Assembly (NCBI RefSeq): GCF_014356525.2
Contig: NC_052515.1
Location: forward strand, 18,495,375 to 18,559,374
From: Nilaparvata lugens
Taxonomy: Eukaryota > Arthropoda > Insecta > Hemiptera > Delphacidae
Reading direction: 5' to 3'
DNA: 64,000 nucleotides
Shown: one piece after another, positions 36,840-49,400 of the stretch
Layout: each line of letters opens with the position of its first letter
How positions within the stretch are numbered: the stretch's first letter is position 1
Position numbers and translations under genes: made by a program
The notes under the pieces: generated by a model
The model's input: only the letters and a program-made list of their open reading frames with translations
The model's database searches: none
What the model was told of the DNA's origin: nothing

Positions 36840-37335
36840 CTACCTCATGCACGAGATGGAGGTTACAAAGTCCATTTCTCAAGGATGGGGTGGACCACAT
36901 TAGTTTCCCAGGAAAAAGACTCATGCCAGTTGATAGAGCTTATAAATAGGTATCCATGGTATAAATTTGAAGAAAATCGTTAGAGCCGTTTTCGAGAAAA
37001 CCGTGAAAAACATGGTTTTTTAGTAATTATCCGCCATTTTTCTGCCATCTTGGATTGAATTTCATTGAATTTCTTATTGTCGGATCCTCATGGTATAAGG
37101 ACCTTAGGTTTGAATTTCAAGTCAATCGGTTGATTGGGAATGGAGTTATCGAGTTCACAGACATACACACATACACACACTCACACACACACAGACCAAC
37201 ACCCTAAAATCATGTTTTTGGACTCAGGGGGCCTTGAAACGTCTAGAAAACTGGAAATTGGGGTACCTTAATTTTTTTTGGAAAGCAATACTTTCCTTAC
37301 CTATGGTAGTAGGGCAAGGAAAGTAAAAAGAAGTA
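36840..37335 (+). repeat. CA-bearing dispersed repeat, copy 1
   Basis: Shares ordered blocks with 57690-58186: CAGTTGATAGA.CTTAT, 'TCGGATCCT.AT..TAAGGA', GAATTTCAAGTCA, a CA-rich tract, AAATTGGGGTA.CTTAATTTT, and a closing hairpin CTTTCCTTACCTATGG...GGAAAG. No coding frame. Confidence 0.7.
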
Positions 37336-37339
37336 GAAG

Positions 37340-40300
37340 TTGTCATTTATACTCGATATATAAATAGTCTTTGACAACCTTTACTTTGTACTTATTCACA
37401 TTGTATTTTACGTTTTCCCAGTTTATTTAATGATTGACCTTTTATAAGAAAAATTATTCAACAATATCATTCTTGTATTCTTGTCATGCCCATTAGATGT
37501 ATTTTTGTTCCATACTTATGTTTTTTTTCATCCAATGCAACTTGAAATTATCCTTCAACCTTATAAATCCTATAAATTTATCATTGAGACAAGAATAGTG
37601 TTGAATTTCATTATTCCATAGTGTTTATCAACTATCCATCCTATGTTTGTCTCTGTTGAATAATATTCAAAAATAACCTATCCATACTACAGTATTATTC
37701 ATCAAGTGTGAATTTTTTCGACACTTGATAATGGTGCAATTTTCTAATACTCTTAGAACTTTTCGTGCAATCCAAGTTTTCAATCAAATTTCGAGTTTGG
37801 CTCAAACATTGTCAAAAACGTCAATTTATTATTCTCCAACTGTCGGATCCAGGGTCATATTCAGATTACAATAAGCTACAGCTTCATTTGATCCAAAGCT
37901 ATTTCAGCATTGTTTGGTAGAAGCTATTCTATTAAGCATTTGAGAGGACATTTTACACCTGAATAAATACTATGGAATATTCATAGGTACCTAACTGACG
38001 TTGCTTTGTATTGTTTTAATTTATTCAACATCTCTTGATATGCTCTAATGTGTAGTTCGATTCCCTTCTGTTATTCTCAACACTTCAATCATATTGTAAC
38101 TTCTGAAGTGTCTCATTAAATTAACTTAGCTTAGTTCTTCATTGTTTAGTGCTTGGCTTTTGAATACTCTAAATTATCGTTCAATACTTTTTGCAAGTTT
38201 GTTAATTGACAGGTGAATTCACTCAAGTTGCAATCATTAGCCTATTTAGAGTATGCGTGTCAATCACTAGCAGTTACAATTAGTAAGTATGTCTTTAATG
38301 ATTCAATCAATGTCTGTCTTTAAGAATTCATCTAACTTCATCAATGCTTTATATATTAATGCTTTATATATTGTCACAAGTGGTCTACGATTTCAATGTC
38401 CACGTTTTATTGTTATGATTATCTCATATTTAGTTCAGTTGGAAGTATGGGATCTATTCTTAACAAACATTTCATTTAAGTGAAATGTGCCATTCAGAAC
38501 CTGTGCTGCTTTTGTTTTGATTGTAGACATTATTTTGAGAAAGTTCATCTCAAGTACCTATAGAATAAATTAGTAAGCTTCACGTGTCGTATTTATAATT
38601 GCAAAAACGATTAGTGGCAATTATTTTATGAAGAAAATTGGTTTCACATATTACTCCTATCACTGCTCTTAAAAAATGTTGTCAATATTAATTATATTCA
38701 AAAACATTTGGTCTTTAAGTATAGTAATTGGCATAATTTTCCGTGAGATTCTATAGTTTCAAGTATCACCAATATTGTAGGGAAATAGAGTACGGTAGAA
38801 ATCTTAAACCATTGGAGATATTTTATTCGAATCAGTGGATGTTTAGCCAAAATATCAGTTATAATATTGCAGAGTAATAATGGGTTGTATGTTGGACTTT
38901 CAATTATTGAATATTGATTTCAATATTCATGACAGTAATTTTGAAGTTGAAGAACGTTGGTGGTTGAAAAGTTGAAAAATTATGGAGTTATCATCAAAAA
39001 TGGATCAGTCAGTATTTGCAATTTTATCGAATGGTATTTGACCAGTAATGAGAGGGAATAAACACTTCGAAAGGTTCAAAGGATACGGTATGGATTTGGA
39101 AATGAGTAGGAATGAGTTTACAAGATGTTGATTACTGATGAATATATGTGAGTATCCCACAATAATTATACAACACATAATTCTCTATAAAAAATTGTTT
39201 AAATTGTTAACAAAGATATATTCAAAAATAAAAATTCTAGTGGATAATTGTCACTTTTTTGTCAACAGTAAGTATGACAGAAATTCATATATTCAATGAA
39301 ATAATTTATAAATACGGTAATCTTGGTTATATTATTATACCTTCATTATATGAGTGGTCTAATAATAGTTGTAGTAATAGTTCGTTGGTGATATGATAAT
39401 AATTCAAACCAACTGGAAAAAAATTGCATGTCTCTTTGGAAGCTATTACAAATTGAGACGTTGTATTACAGACATTCATAATTCAAATTGAAAATGCCAA
39501 TAAAACTCTTCACTCAATGGAAATCACACTCTTTTTCTTTGAAAGCAATAATTGCTTTCAACTGAAATGTAATAGCATGAACAGTTTATGGACTGTGATA
39601 CTAGATAATAGAGGTACAATAATGCGGATTCAAAGCTCAGTCCAGGGTAAGTTATAGTATTCATAGAAACTCCAAGTCAGTATATTTGGAGACTGTCTAG
39701 TCCATGTTTCGAGAATCTTCTTCAACATTGAACATGCTAATTTTTCACAGTAGGCTTTTCTCAATTTTTGATGACTCAGAAGGTAAAATTGAAATTGATC
39801 TTAAAAATTAAAATTAAAATTTCTTAAAATTAATTTGATCTTATAATAATTATTTTCTTAGAAGCAATAGCAAGCAGCATATAAATTATTCAAGCTTTGT
39901 CTTTTTAATGATTGTAAACTTTGACTACAAAATTTATGAAATGGAGTCAGCTCTATTAAAGCCTATCACAGTATTTCCCAAAAGCAAGAAATGATATGAA
40001 ATATTATTCAAAACGTATCAGTTTCTGTAGACTCCAGTGGAGCTTATTTATATTCAAGCTATTCGATTCATACTATGACGCACATAGTGTAGACACTCAA
40101 TAGATAATAATGTATTTTTACACCGTGCATAAGGGGTGGAACTTGGAGAATTCAACGAGGTTTGCTAATGCTTGATTTTCATAAGATCCCCAACATCAGT
40201 TATTTAAATATCTATCAACGTTTATTCTGAATTGATTAGTGCTGCAGAAGCGCTTGAATAATCCTCCAAAATAGATGTAATTAGAAAATACTAGATTCTC

Positions 40301-40440
40301 ATTTAATTTGAATTCAATATATTATATTTTTCAATTATCTATTGATATTTTTTCTTGAAAACACATCAGTGACATTGAGTATTGCCTTACTCTTTGATTC
40401 AATACTGTTTAAGATTTTGCCAAATAAATTTTTCTGTCAA
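37340..40440. other. Intergenic DNA between EFHC1 and the acyltransferase gene
   Basis: No gene recognised. Candidate upstream untranslated exon end at about 39646 (CAGTCCAGG|GTAAGT), which could splice to the acceptor at 40446 of the acyltransferase gene; this is only a guess from the two sites. Confidence 0.35.
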
Positions 40441-40446
40441 TTGCAG

Positions 40447-43400
40447 GTGACCCGGGAGGATAAATTTGGAAAATGCGGATCTCCAGCTGCACACTGGTGT
40501 TCCTAGTAACTGTTTTGTCTTGTTCAATGGCGGGAGAGTGGGACGTCTATGAGAAGTTCTATACTAGAATGATGAGCACAGAGGGGGACACATACAGTTT
40601 CATAGTCAACGCTATTTTCAATGGGGCAAAACATATGGCCACCGATTATCTGTTGCCCAATCATCAAGAGTTCAATAAATGTTTCATGGATCTGGGGAAG
40701 TTTCGAGAGGCGTACCAGAAGAAGGAGTTGTGGGCTTTGAAAAGTAAGTATCACAATCATTCATAAAATTTATAATTTACATTTTTTTTGTGTTTTAATG
40801 AAGGTGATATTGCATCAGTTATCCATCCAAATTACATAAGAGAAAGGAGATCAGTGTCTGTTTATTTCTTATTCCAAGTAAAGTAAGTGAGTATGTTCCC
40901 CCATTCACAGACGGATAGTCTTCTTGTAGGATCCCACTATTTAATACTATGTTACAATGTGGAAAATTGTAATTTATACTTATGTTGCATTTAAACTAAC
41001 TATATTGTACAACTCTTATAATTTTATGTTGAAATAAATTGATTGATTTAAAGAGTATACCGTAATGATCTAGAACTTCTTATTCTGCAGAAAGATTGAA
41101 TTGATGCACCTTGAAGCCCAAATGATTTAATGTTTAAAATTCCACAATTTTTTGACAAATGTTTAACCAGTAAATTTTGTTCTTAAATTTTAGCAAAATC
41201 CATGGCTGTTCATTAGATTTCCTCTCATATTTTCTTTCTTGTGTTTATGTTTCCTTTTTCATGTTTCTGATGTTTCATTCCACAATTTCTAAGGTTTCAA
41301 CAAAATGTTTTTATTGTTACTCAACATTTTCTGTTGTAGTGCTTGATGCCTCAGCCAAATTTCCGTCGGGCTTCCTGAAGGGCAACCTAGTCGATCTGGG
41401 CAATTTCAAAGAGTGCATAAATATTGACAACAAAAATTTGGATATCGTAGGCAAAAACTGTTTCGTTTTCTTTGAAACGTTGGCCAAGAACAAGCCGTGG
41501 GTCTCGAACATGGTGACGGTTGAGAGCTCAGTGTGTGTCCCGGCCAGCTGTGAGGCGATGCACTTGCAAACCATTCTGTATCGGTCGCTCAATTCCAGAG
41601 GACTCTTGCCGTATGTGGGCTATTGCCAGACCAAGGACAGTCTCAAGCCGCAGTATGCTACTTTGGACATCATCATACTGTAAGTCCAATCAAATCTATG
41701 GAGATTGTTACCCATGCTGTAATTCTAATCAAATAAATGAGAATTTCAATCAAACAATTGATTAAAATTGGCTGAGAATCAGCCTTCAGTGAGAATTAGT
41801 CAATCGGAGTATAACTAACATCCGGTTTCTCACACTTAGCGTCACACTGGGTTTTCACATCAAAATTTATCGTCACAGCATCCAGAACGTCCTCCAATTG
41901 ACTAAATAAAATCTTACCAACAGCTGATTCTCATACAATCGGAGGACGTTCTAAGTGTCGTGATAATAAAAATGTTGACCGAAAATCGGTGAGAGTGGAA
42001 ACAGTCGATAGGAAATCAAGATCTAAAAAAACAGTGGAAGAGTTACAAAACAGGTCCTAACAAAGAGGCCAAAACGTGAGTGTCTCAGACCTGATATGGC
42101 CAGAGAATTATTTTCGAAAAAACTTATCCAGTTGAGAACTTACTGCATAAAGCGAGGTTCACTCCAAATGTCTGAATTTTTCATGTATTCAATGTTAACT
42201 CTTCTTTTTTGATCAATGCTGACAGTTTAGAGTGATTCTAAATATAGATGTATTTTTTGGTTTCACTTTAAACTAATCTTGATACGGTATCATAGTATGA
42301 ATTTGTACACTAGTAACATATATGTTGTGGGATTAATCCATATTGAGGTGAAATAAAAGCGATGTTGTCAGTTCCACGTAATTTATAAATTAGAATATCG
42401 TTTTATAATGTATAAATTATGTGGAACTGACAACATCACTTTCATTTCATCTCATAGTTTGAATAAGTCATTTGAAAAGCAGTATTTCGTTTGATAGAAG
42501 AGTGAACCTGCTGATTCCATGCCACATAATTTCACAGGGAGAGCAACAAAAAACCTAAGAGATACAACTGGCATGTTTGAGTTATAGTGAGTCATTGATA
42601 TTTCATGCAAAAAAATGATATATCAATTATTATTAAATGAGAAATTGAAATTAATAATATATTGTTTCTAGGATTACATTTTTCAATTTGCTTAATATAT
42701 AATTTAATTTATTAAAACAAAATAAAATCTTATAGCACCCTTTATTTAAAAAAAAAACTTTAAAATAGTTGAACAACTAGTTTCGGTGATATATTACACC
42801 ATCGTCAGGTTATAAAAGTTTATAACCTACCTACCTTTTATAAACTTTATAAAAGTTTATAACCTGACGATGGTGTAATATATCACCGAAACTAGTTGTT
42901 CAACTATTTTAAAGTTTTTTTTTTAAATAAAGGGTGCTATAAGATTTTATTTTGTTTTATCAATTTGAAAGTAGCTCATGTCAATAAGTGTTTTATAATT
43001 TAATTTGTATCAAAATATGTATATCGCTTGTTTGTTGAGCTTCAAAATGTTGTGAATTACACACAAATCTTACAAAATTAGAGCTAGCCGGTTGAGATTC
43101 AAATTAAGGTCATAATGCTCAATCCATTTACCAGTCTACACGGACACCAATAGTAGTGTCAACCAAGCGTCCACTAGCTTAAAAATTAATAAAAATTACT
43201 AGCTATTAAAATTAATAAAAAGGTTAAAGTTTTAAAATGAAAAGGAAGGGTACTACATGTTTATGTTGTTTTTATTAATTCCTGAAGCTAGTTCATCAGC
43301 CTAGGACAGTAGTGTCCGAATTAGCTCTTTTGTCCCTTGTCACACTAGCGAGCCACCAGATCTGATACTTAAGCAAATAATTGGATTTATTCCTATAAAA

Positions 43401-46400
43401 CTATGAGTTTTCGAAAAAATATGCGCAACTACAAACCTGGCCTGCAAAGTTCAAAGATTTATGTGTGTGAGCAACAAAATCCTTACCGTAATGAAATTAC
43501 TATAATTATTTTGTTAATCCTATGAATAATCGATAATTATTATTGTTCTGTCTTTTTTCTATTTTCAGAACATCGTTTAGTATCTTGGGTGCTATCTTAT
43601 TTATTGGCACTAGTTACGATATTCTACTCCATATTTTACCCCAAGACACCAGCGAGCATGTTCCATTGATTGAAAATGGAAAAGACATTGAAGGTAATAA
43701 AATATGTCAACATTTTTCCATATCTGACATATTCCACAATTTAATAGATTATAGTTCCGATATTCTTCTCCATATTGTACCCCAAGACACCAGCGAGCAT
43801 GTTCCATTGATTGAAAATGGAAAATACATTGAATGTAATAAAATATATCAATACTTTTCCATACCTGACATATTCCACAATTTAAAAGATTATAGCCTAT
43901 TTAGAACAAATTATTTATTTTTAAAAAAGCTAAGCATGCTCTTATATAGCCCAGTTTAGACTCAAAAAGGTCTTGGTATTGGTTTTTACAATGATATATA
44001 GAATAGGCTCGGTCGCACAAAAGCCAATTGAATAAATCCCATCATAATTTTTCAAAAGTCCTTCATTCGTATTATACCCAGAACACCTAGAACTGATCAT
44101 TCATGGCCGATATTTGTTCATCTCAAGATACTTCCAATAAGAAATTTTTATGTTTATAAAGTATTGAAGCTTTTTTCTTAGGAGTTTGAATGAAAATCTC
44201 ATTAGAGATGTGAGATATAACTTTAGACGGTTTATGGTTCAGGTTCCACATTCGAATTTAACGATATTCCAACATTCATATTATTTTAATGGTCCTAGAT
44301 TGTTCAATCTAGTGTCGCAATATCTAAATTGCCAGGAACTTTCACATTCATTTCTTAAATGTTTGAAAAATTACCTGCTCAGTGTTAATGACTGAATAAT
44401 TTCTGAAAATTGTAAGATGATATTCTTGAATAAGAAATTCCATAATTTATTATTATTAAATCCTAAATAATAATCTAGTTAACATATCCTTTCTTAGAGT
44501 ATGCATTTTGCATTGTAAATTTTCTATTTTTGGTTTTATCTCTGTATGCCTTTTATTTTTCATAATGTAATTACATCATCATTTTTTCATCTGATGGGCT
44601 ACCGTAGCAGAAAAAAAGTATTTTCTTTTAAGTTATAATTTACAATGCTTAGTTTATTCATAGAGCGGAGCGGTCTTACTCCTCTGAGTATATTTAGTTG
44701 TTTTATTAGGAGTAGTACACCCCAATCGGGCTTATGCCTAGGGTTGTCCACTTTTATTTCACATTTTTATATCTTTCTTTTTTATTCTGTATTATGTTTG
44801 TTTGTGAAATAAATGAATTGATTGATTGATTGAATTTAAATCGTGATTGAATGCCTAGAGAACCAATCAGAGGAGCACCATCTTAAAAAAAGGCTCTGAT
44901 TAATTCATTATTAAAATTCAACAGGTTTTTGTGCAACCGGGCCTAAGTATTTTAAAACAATAACTGATAAATAATTATTATATTTTCAATTCTTTTCCAG
45001 AAAGATCAAAACTTCACAGATCGATTCTGTCATTTTCACTGTTGGCCAATACTGCAGATCTTTTTAAAACTGATACAGCAGCCAAATCTATAAAATGTCT
45101 CTATGGTCTCAGATTTCTAAGCGCCTGTTTTATCATTTCAATTCATCGGATGATTTTAGACCCTCAACCGTTATCTAATTCGTTTTCAATTGAATTGGTA
45201 AGTAAGAGAATATATATTCTTGTGATTGTCTAATGTCTATAATTTTCAGACTATCATTTTTCTACTGATTCCAACTTTGCGAATGATTAACATACTTTCA
45301 AAATCATAATCATTTCTCAAATCACCAAATATGATAAAATACCATTAAATATCATATTATTTATTACAGGAAATAAGAAAATGGTACAGGGCATTACAAA
45401 TGAATGCATATTTATTCGTGGATTTATTTTTTGTTATGAGTGGCCTGCTCATATCCTACAAATATTCTAGTAGTATGAGAGGGAAACTTAAGCTTTTCTA
45501 CTACTTTATCCACCGATATATCAGGTAATTGCATTTTTCAAATTTTATATTTGAATTCAATCAATTGAAATCTTAATTATTCTCATACATTCTGTCCTAT
45601 GTCCTCATTGAATTGTATTACCCAGACTACTGTTCAAAATTGAGCCAAGATCAAAATATATTGTCGTTTCCAATTTATTTTGTATTTTTACCAACAGTAT
45701 TTTCTTCTAATAATTAATTTGCAAAACAGTTTCCATCACATACTTGTTTAATTCAAAATAAATTGTATAATCGTAATATTAGTATTTGAGCACTAACTTA
45801 CATCACAATGATGGAAATACTGTTACGACTGAAAACTGTTGTGTGATACTGTTGAAAATAGTCACGAAACTGCACTAATAGTATTTAAAAAAAAATTTTA
45901 GTGACAGTATTCAAGTGATTGAATTCTGTCTAAAATTATTTTAGAATAGAATAGAATCTTTATTGCAGCAATATCTGAGGTCATCAGATACAATACAAGT
46001 GTCAAATATATACAACATGATACAAAATAGAAATATATTACATCAGTAAGTTACACTATCAGCACCCTATGATAATATGTCACCTGATTTTCAACTTATA
46101 ACCGAATATTCCTAGCTAATGTATAAAAATCTTCAATCTTGTTTAAAGGGTTAGCCGCTGAGAAACGTTTCATGTGAATTTTAAAAGTTCCATTCTCCAT
46201 ATTTCTAAGATCTTCAGGAAGTGAATTAAACAATTTTATTGATAAAAATAGAAATGTTTTTTTGTGTACTAGAATAGGTATACCGATAAGTAGTCAAATT
46301 ACCCCTATTCCTAGTGTTATGGCTATGAACTACCCCTGCTCCACAAACTTCTCCAAATTCTCCTTAACATAAATAAGGCTCTGGTGAACAAATATTGAAG

Positions 46401-49400
46401 GTAGAGTCAATATTCCCAGAATTTTAAAATGCTCATCACACTGTGCTTGCTTAGAAAGCCCACAAATCAGTCTGATAGCCTTTTTTTAAAACATTCATCT
46501 ATTGTGCACTTTTTAATCTTCATTGTTTCCCCAATTGACTGACTCATTTGACTGAACGATTGATATATTTTATATTCATTTTGAATAATTTATATATTAT
46601 TTTATTCGTTCACTTTGTTCTAGACTAACACCACCGTTACTCGTTTGTGTTATGTTGGAGTTGATATCACCGATATTTTGTGATGGACCGTATTGTGAGC
46701 CATTCATTCAAAGGGCAAAACAGCGCTGCTTGGACAATGCTATTTATACATTGACCTACATAAACAATTTTATCAATCCATCACATAAGGTGAATGAATT
46801 ATTATTTCTCATGATCGAGTCACAAGTACAAAATCTACTTGCTTTCTACATTTTTTTCTTACACTGTGAGAGCAATTTGAAAACTCTGGAAATTACTGAG
46901 ATATTGCATCTATTCAAATTCTAATGAATTAATGACTATCATTAAATGAAAATCCAAATTGAATGCTGCAAATCACCCCGAATATTTGCTACTGCAAATA
47001 TTAACCTCCTAATTGCAGGTCAGGAATGCTTACCCTCACACTCAATATTTGCAGTAGCAGAAGTCCTTGGGGTGATTTGCAAAATTTAATTTGAATTTTC
47101 GTTTAATAATAACTCTTCTTAACTCTCACAACAATTGAAAAAACCCAAAATAATTTGTATATATCATAAAAATATAAAAATAATCAAATGGCTCACAAGA
47201 CTTTCGTCTGATCGTGAGCCTAAGGTAACAAGAAATTGCAAAAAAGGTGAAAAACAACTACGGTAAGCAAAAGAAGAAGAACAAGAGGTTTGAAAAACTA
47301 AAGAAACTATAGTAAGATTAATAAATATGTTAACAAAAGAGAGAAAAGAAACTCCTAGAGTGTCGACGGATCAAAGAAACTAATACTAATTGGGAGAAAA
47401 ATATCTGAATATTTTGCCCTGAAGCATTTACCCTTCTTAAAGAATAAACTTGCCTACATGTTCTCAAACTAATACCCCAAAACATGAACCATACTGCTAA
47501 ACAACTTATATTATGTAAATTACTGTACTAATGCCTTAAGTTATGTCTCCATATAAGCATAGAGAAACAATAGCGTAAGTAGATATCCCATGGTATAGGA
47601 CGTTTATGTCAACTTTTACTGTTATCTCAAGCCGATAGTCTACGTAGTTCTTTCCCGAGAAGCTGTGTGACTCTCGAAGTCTCTCATACTGTGCCGTTCA
47701 CACACTCTCACCCCAACAAAACAGTAAAAATCGACAATAATCGACAGTAATCGGCTTGAGATAACAGTAAAAGTTGCAACATAAACGCCCTCTTATATAC
47801 CATGGGATATCTACTTACGCTATTGTTCCTCTATGATATAAGTCTGTAGACGTTTTAATCCATCTGAAGATTCTTTTTTTAATATATTCATTGAACAGCA
47901 TGAGAGAAAGTCCTGCGGAATGGTATTAACCAGTTTATCACACATATAGGGGAATTGCATCCTACAAATCTGTAAATTAGTTTGGGTGGAGTTTGATGTT
48001 CTAAATCAGTGGTCTCCAACTTTTTTCATCCAAGGGCCACATTGTTAATCCTTGGGAGGCTTAGAGTGCCAATAATAAGGATTTACGTAGAATTTGACTT
48101 GTGGGGGGACACACAACGGGGATTTAGGGGGTTAAAAATTATTATATTTTCATTAAAATAATATGAGGAGTTCTAAGTACGTTTAATTAAAACACAGGAA
48201 GAAACAAACTAATACATTTCATTTTAATACAAGGTCCAATTTATTGAGTGTAAAAAGATCAAAAGAAAACTTGACAATGCATGAATTTAAAACGTTAAAT
48301 AAAATAATAATAATTTTTTTAATATAATAAATCAACTTGACAATATAGGAATTTACAAAATGTTACCAAACTAGAAGAGAATACTCATTTTTAGTGAGAA
48401 GATTGCATTTGTTTTCCACTTAAAATGTCCGCCAATTTAGGATCAACCTTTGTGGTTCCGATCATTAAAATTGATTTCAATTGTTCATCAGACAAGGAAG
48501 ATCTGTATTTGGATTTAACAAACTTCATTTTTGAAGATGTCTGCCCACAAATTGTTGGTAAATCCAAAAATTGTTTACAGCTAATTTTACACTTATTAAG
48601 AACTGGAGTGGCTAGTAAGAGAAGAGTAGGCCTACTGAACTCACAGTTGTTGTCAAAAATGTGTATGTTTTCAAAAATCTGTTGCAATAACTCTTGGCGG
48701 GCCGGACAAAATCCATCCGCGGGCCGGATGTGGCCCGCGGGCCTTAGGTTGGAGAGCCCTGTTCCAAATGTTTGACGAGTGTTGTAGGGTGTGATTCGAA
48801 TGTTGAAAAGGTTCCTTTTTTGATTTATGTACAATATTAGATTATTTATGTATAACTGTTTGATTGTGAGAATATTTGTTTCCTGAAAAAGAGTTTGAGT
48901 CGGGTACAGCCTTGGCCTGTCTAGTGCAACCTTAATAATGTGTTTCTGTATGTTGAAAATGTTTTTTAATGTGTTGTTTAGCTGCACCACCCCACACTCT
49001 TATTCCATACTGTAGAACAGATTGAGCGTCTGCAAAATAGATCATCATAGAAAGATTTAGCAGTTTCAATTGACTTATTTTATAGAATTTGTTTGTTAAA
49101 TACTTGGTCGTATTGCATAACGATTGAATTTGGCAATCCCACCTCAAATGCCGGTCAATCATTACCACCAAATATTTAACAGATTTTGAGTTCTCTAAGG
49201 CAGGACAGTTACAACTTGTATTAGGTGAGACTAAATTAATGCAGCCACTCTTGTGGATTTTTATAGACATTTGAGTAATTGGTTGAGTGGCAGCATTGGG
49301 AGTAAATGTCATGGAAGAAGACTTTTTATGATTCAATGTTAGGTATGGTAGTCAGACCAAGCTTTGACATCTGCGATTCCTCTCTCAGCTGCATCTCTAG

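Noticed and set aside
39621..39647. ATG-CGG-ATT open start resembling the acyltransferase start, ending in a donor
   Set aside because: It would give only a short upstream frame that stops before the true ATG; kept as a possible untranslated exon end only.
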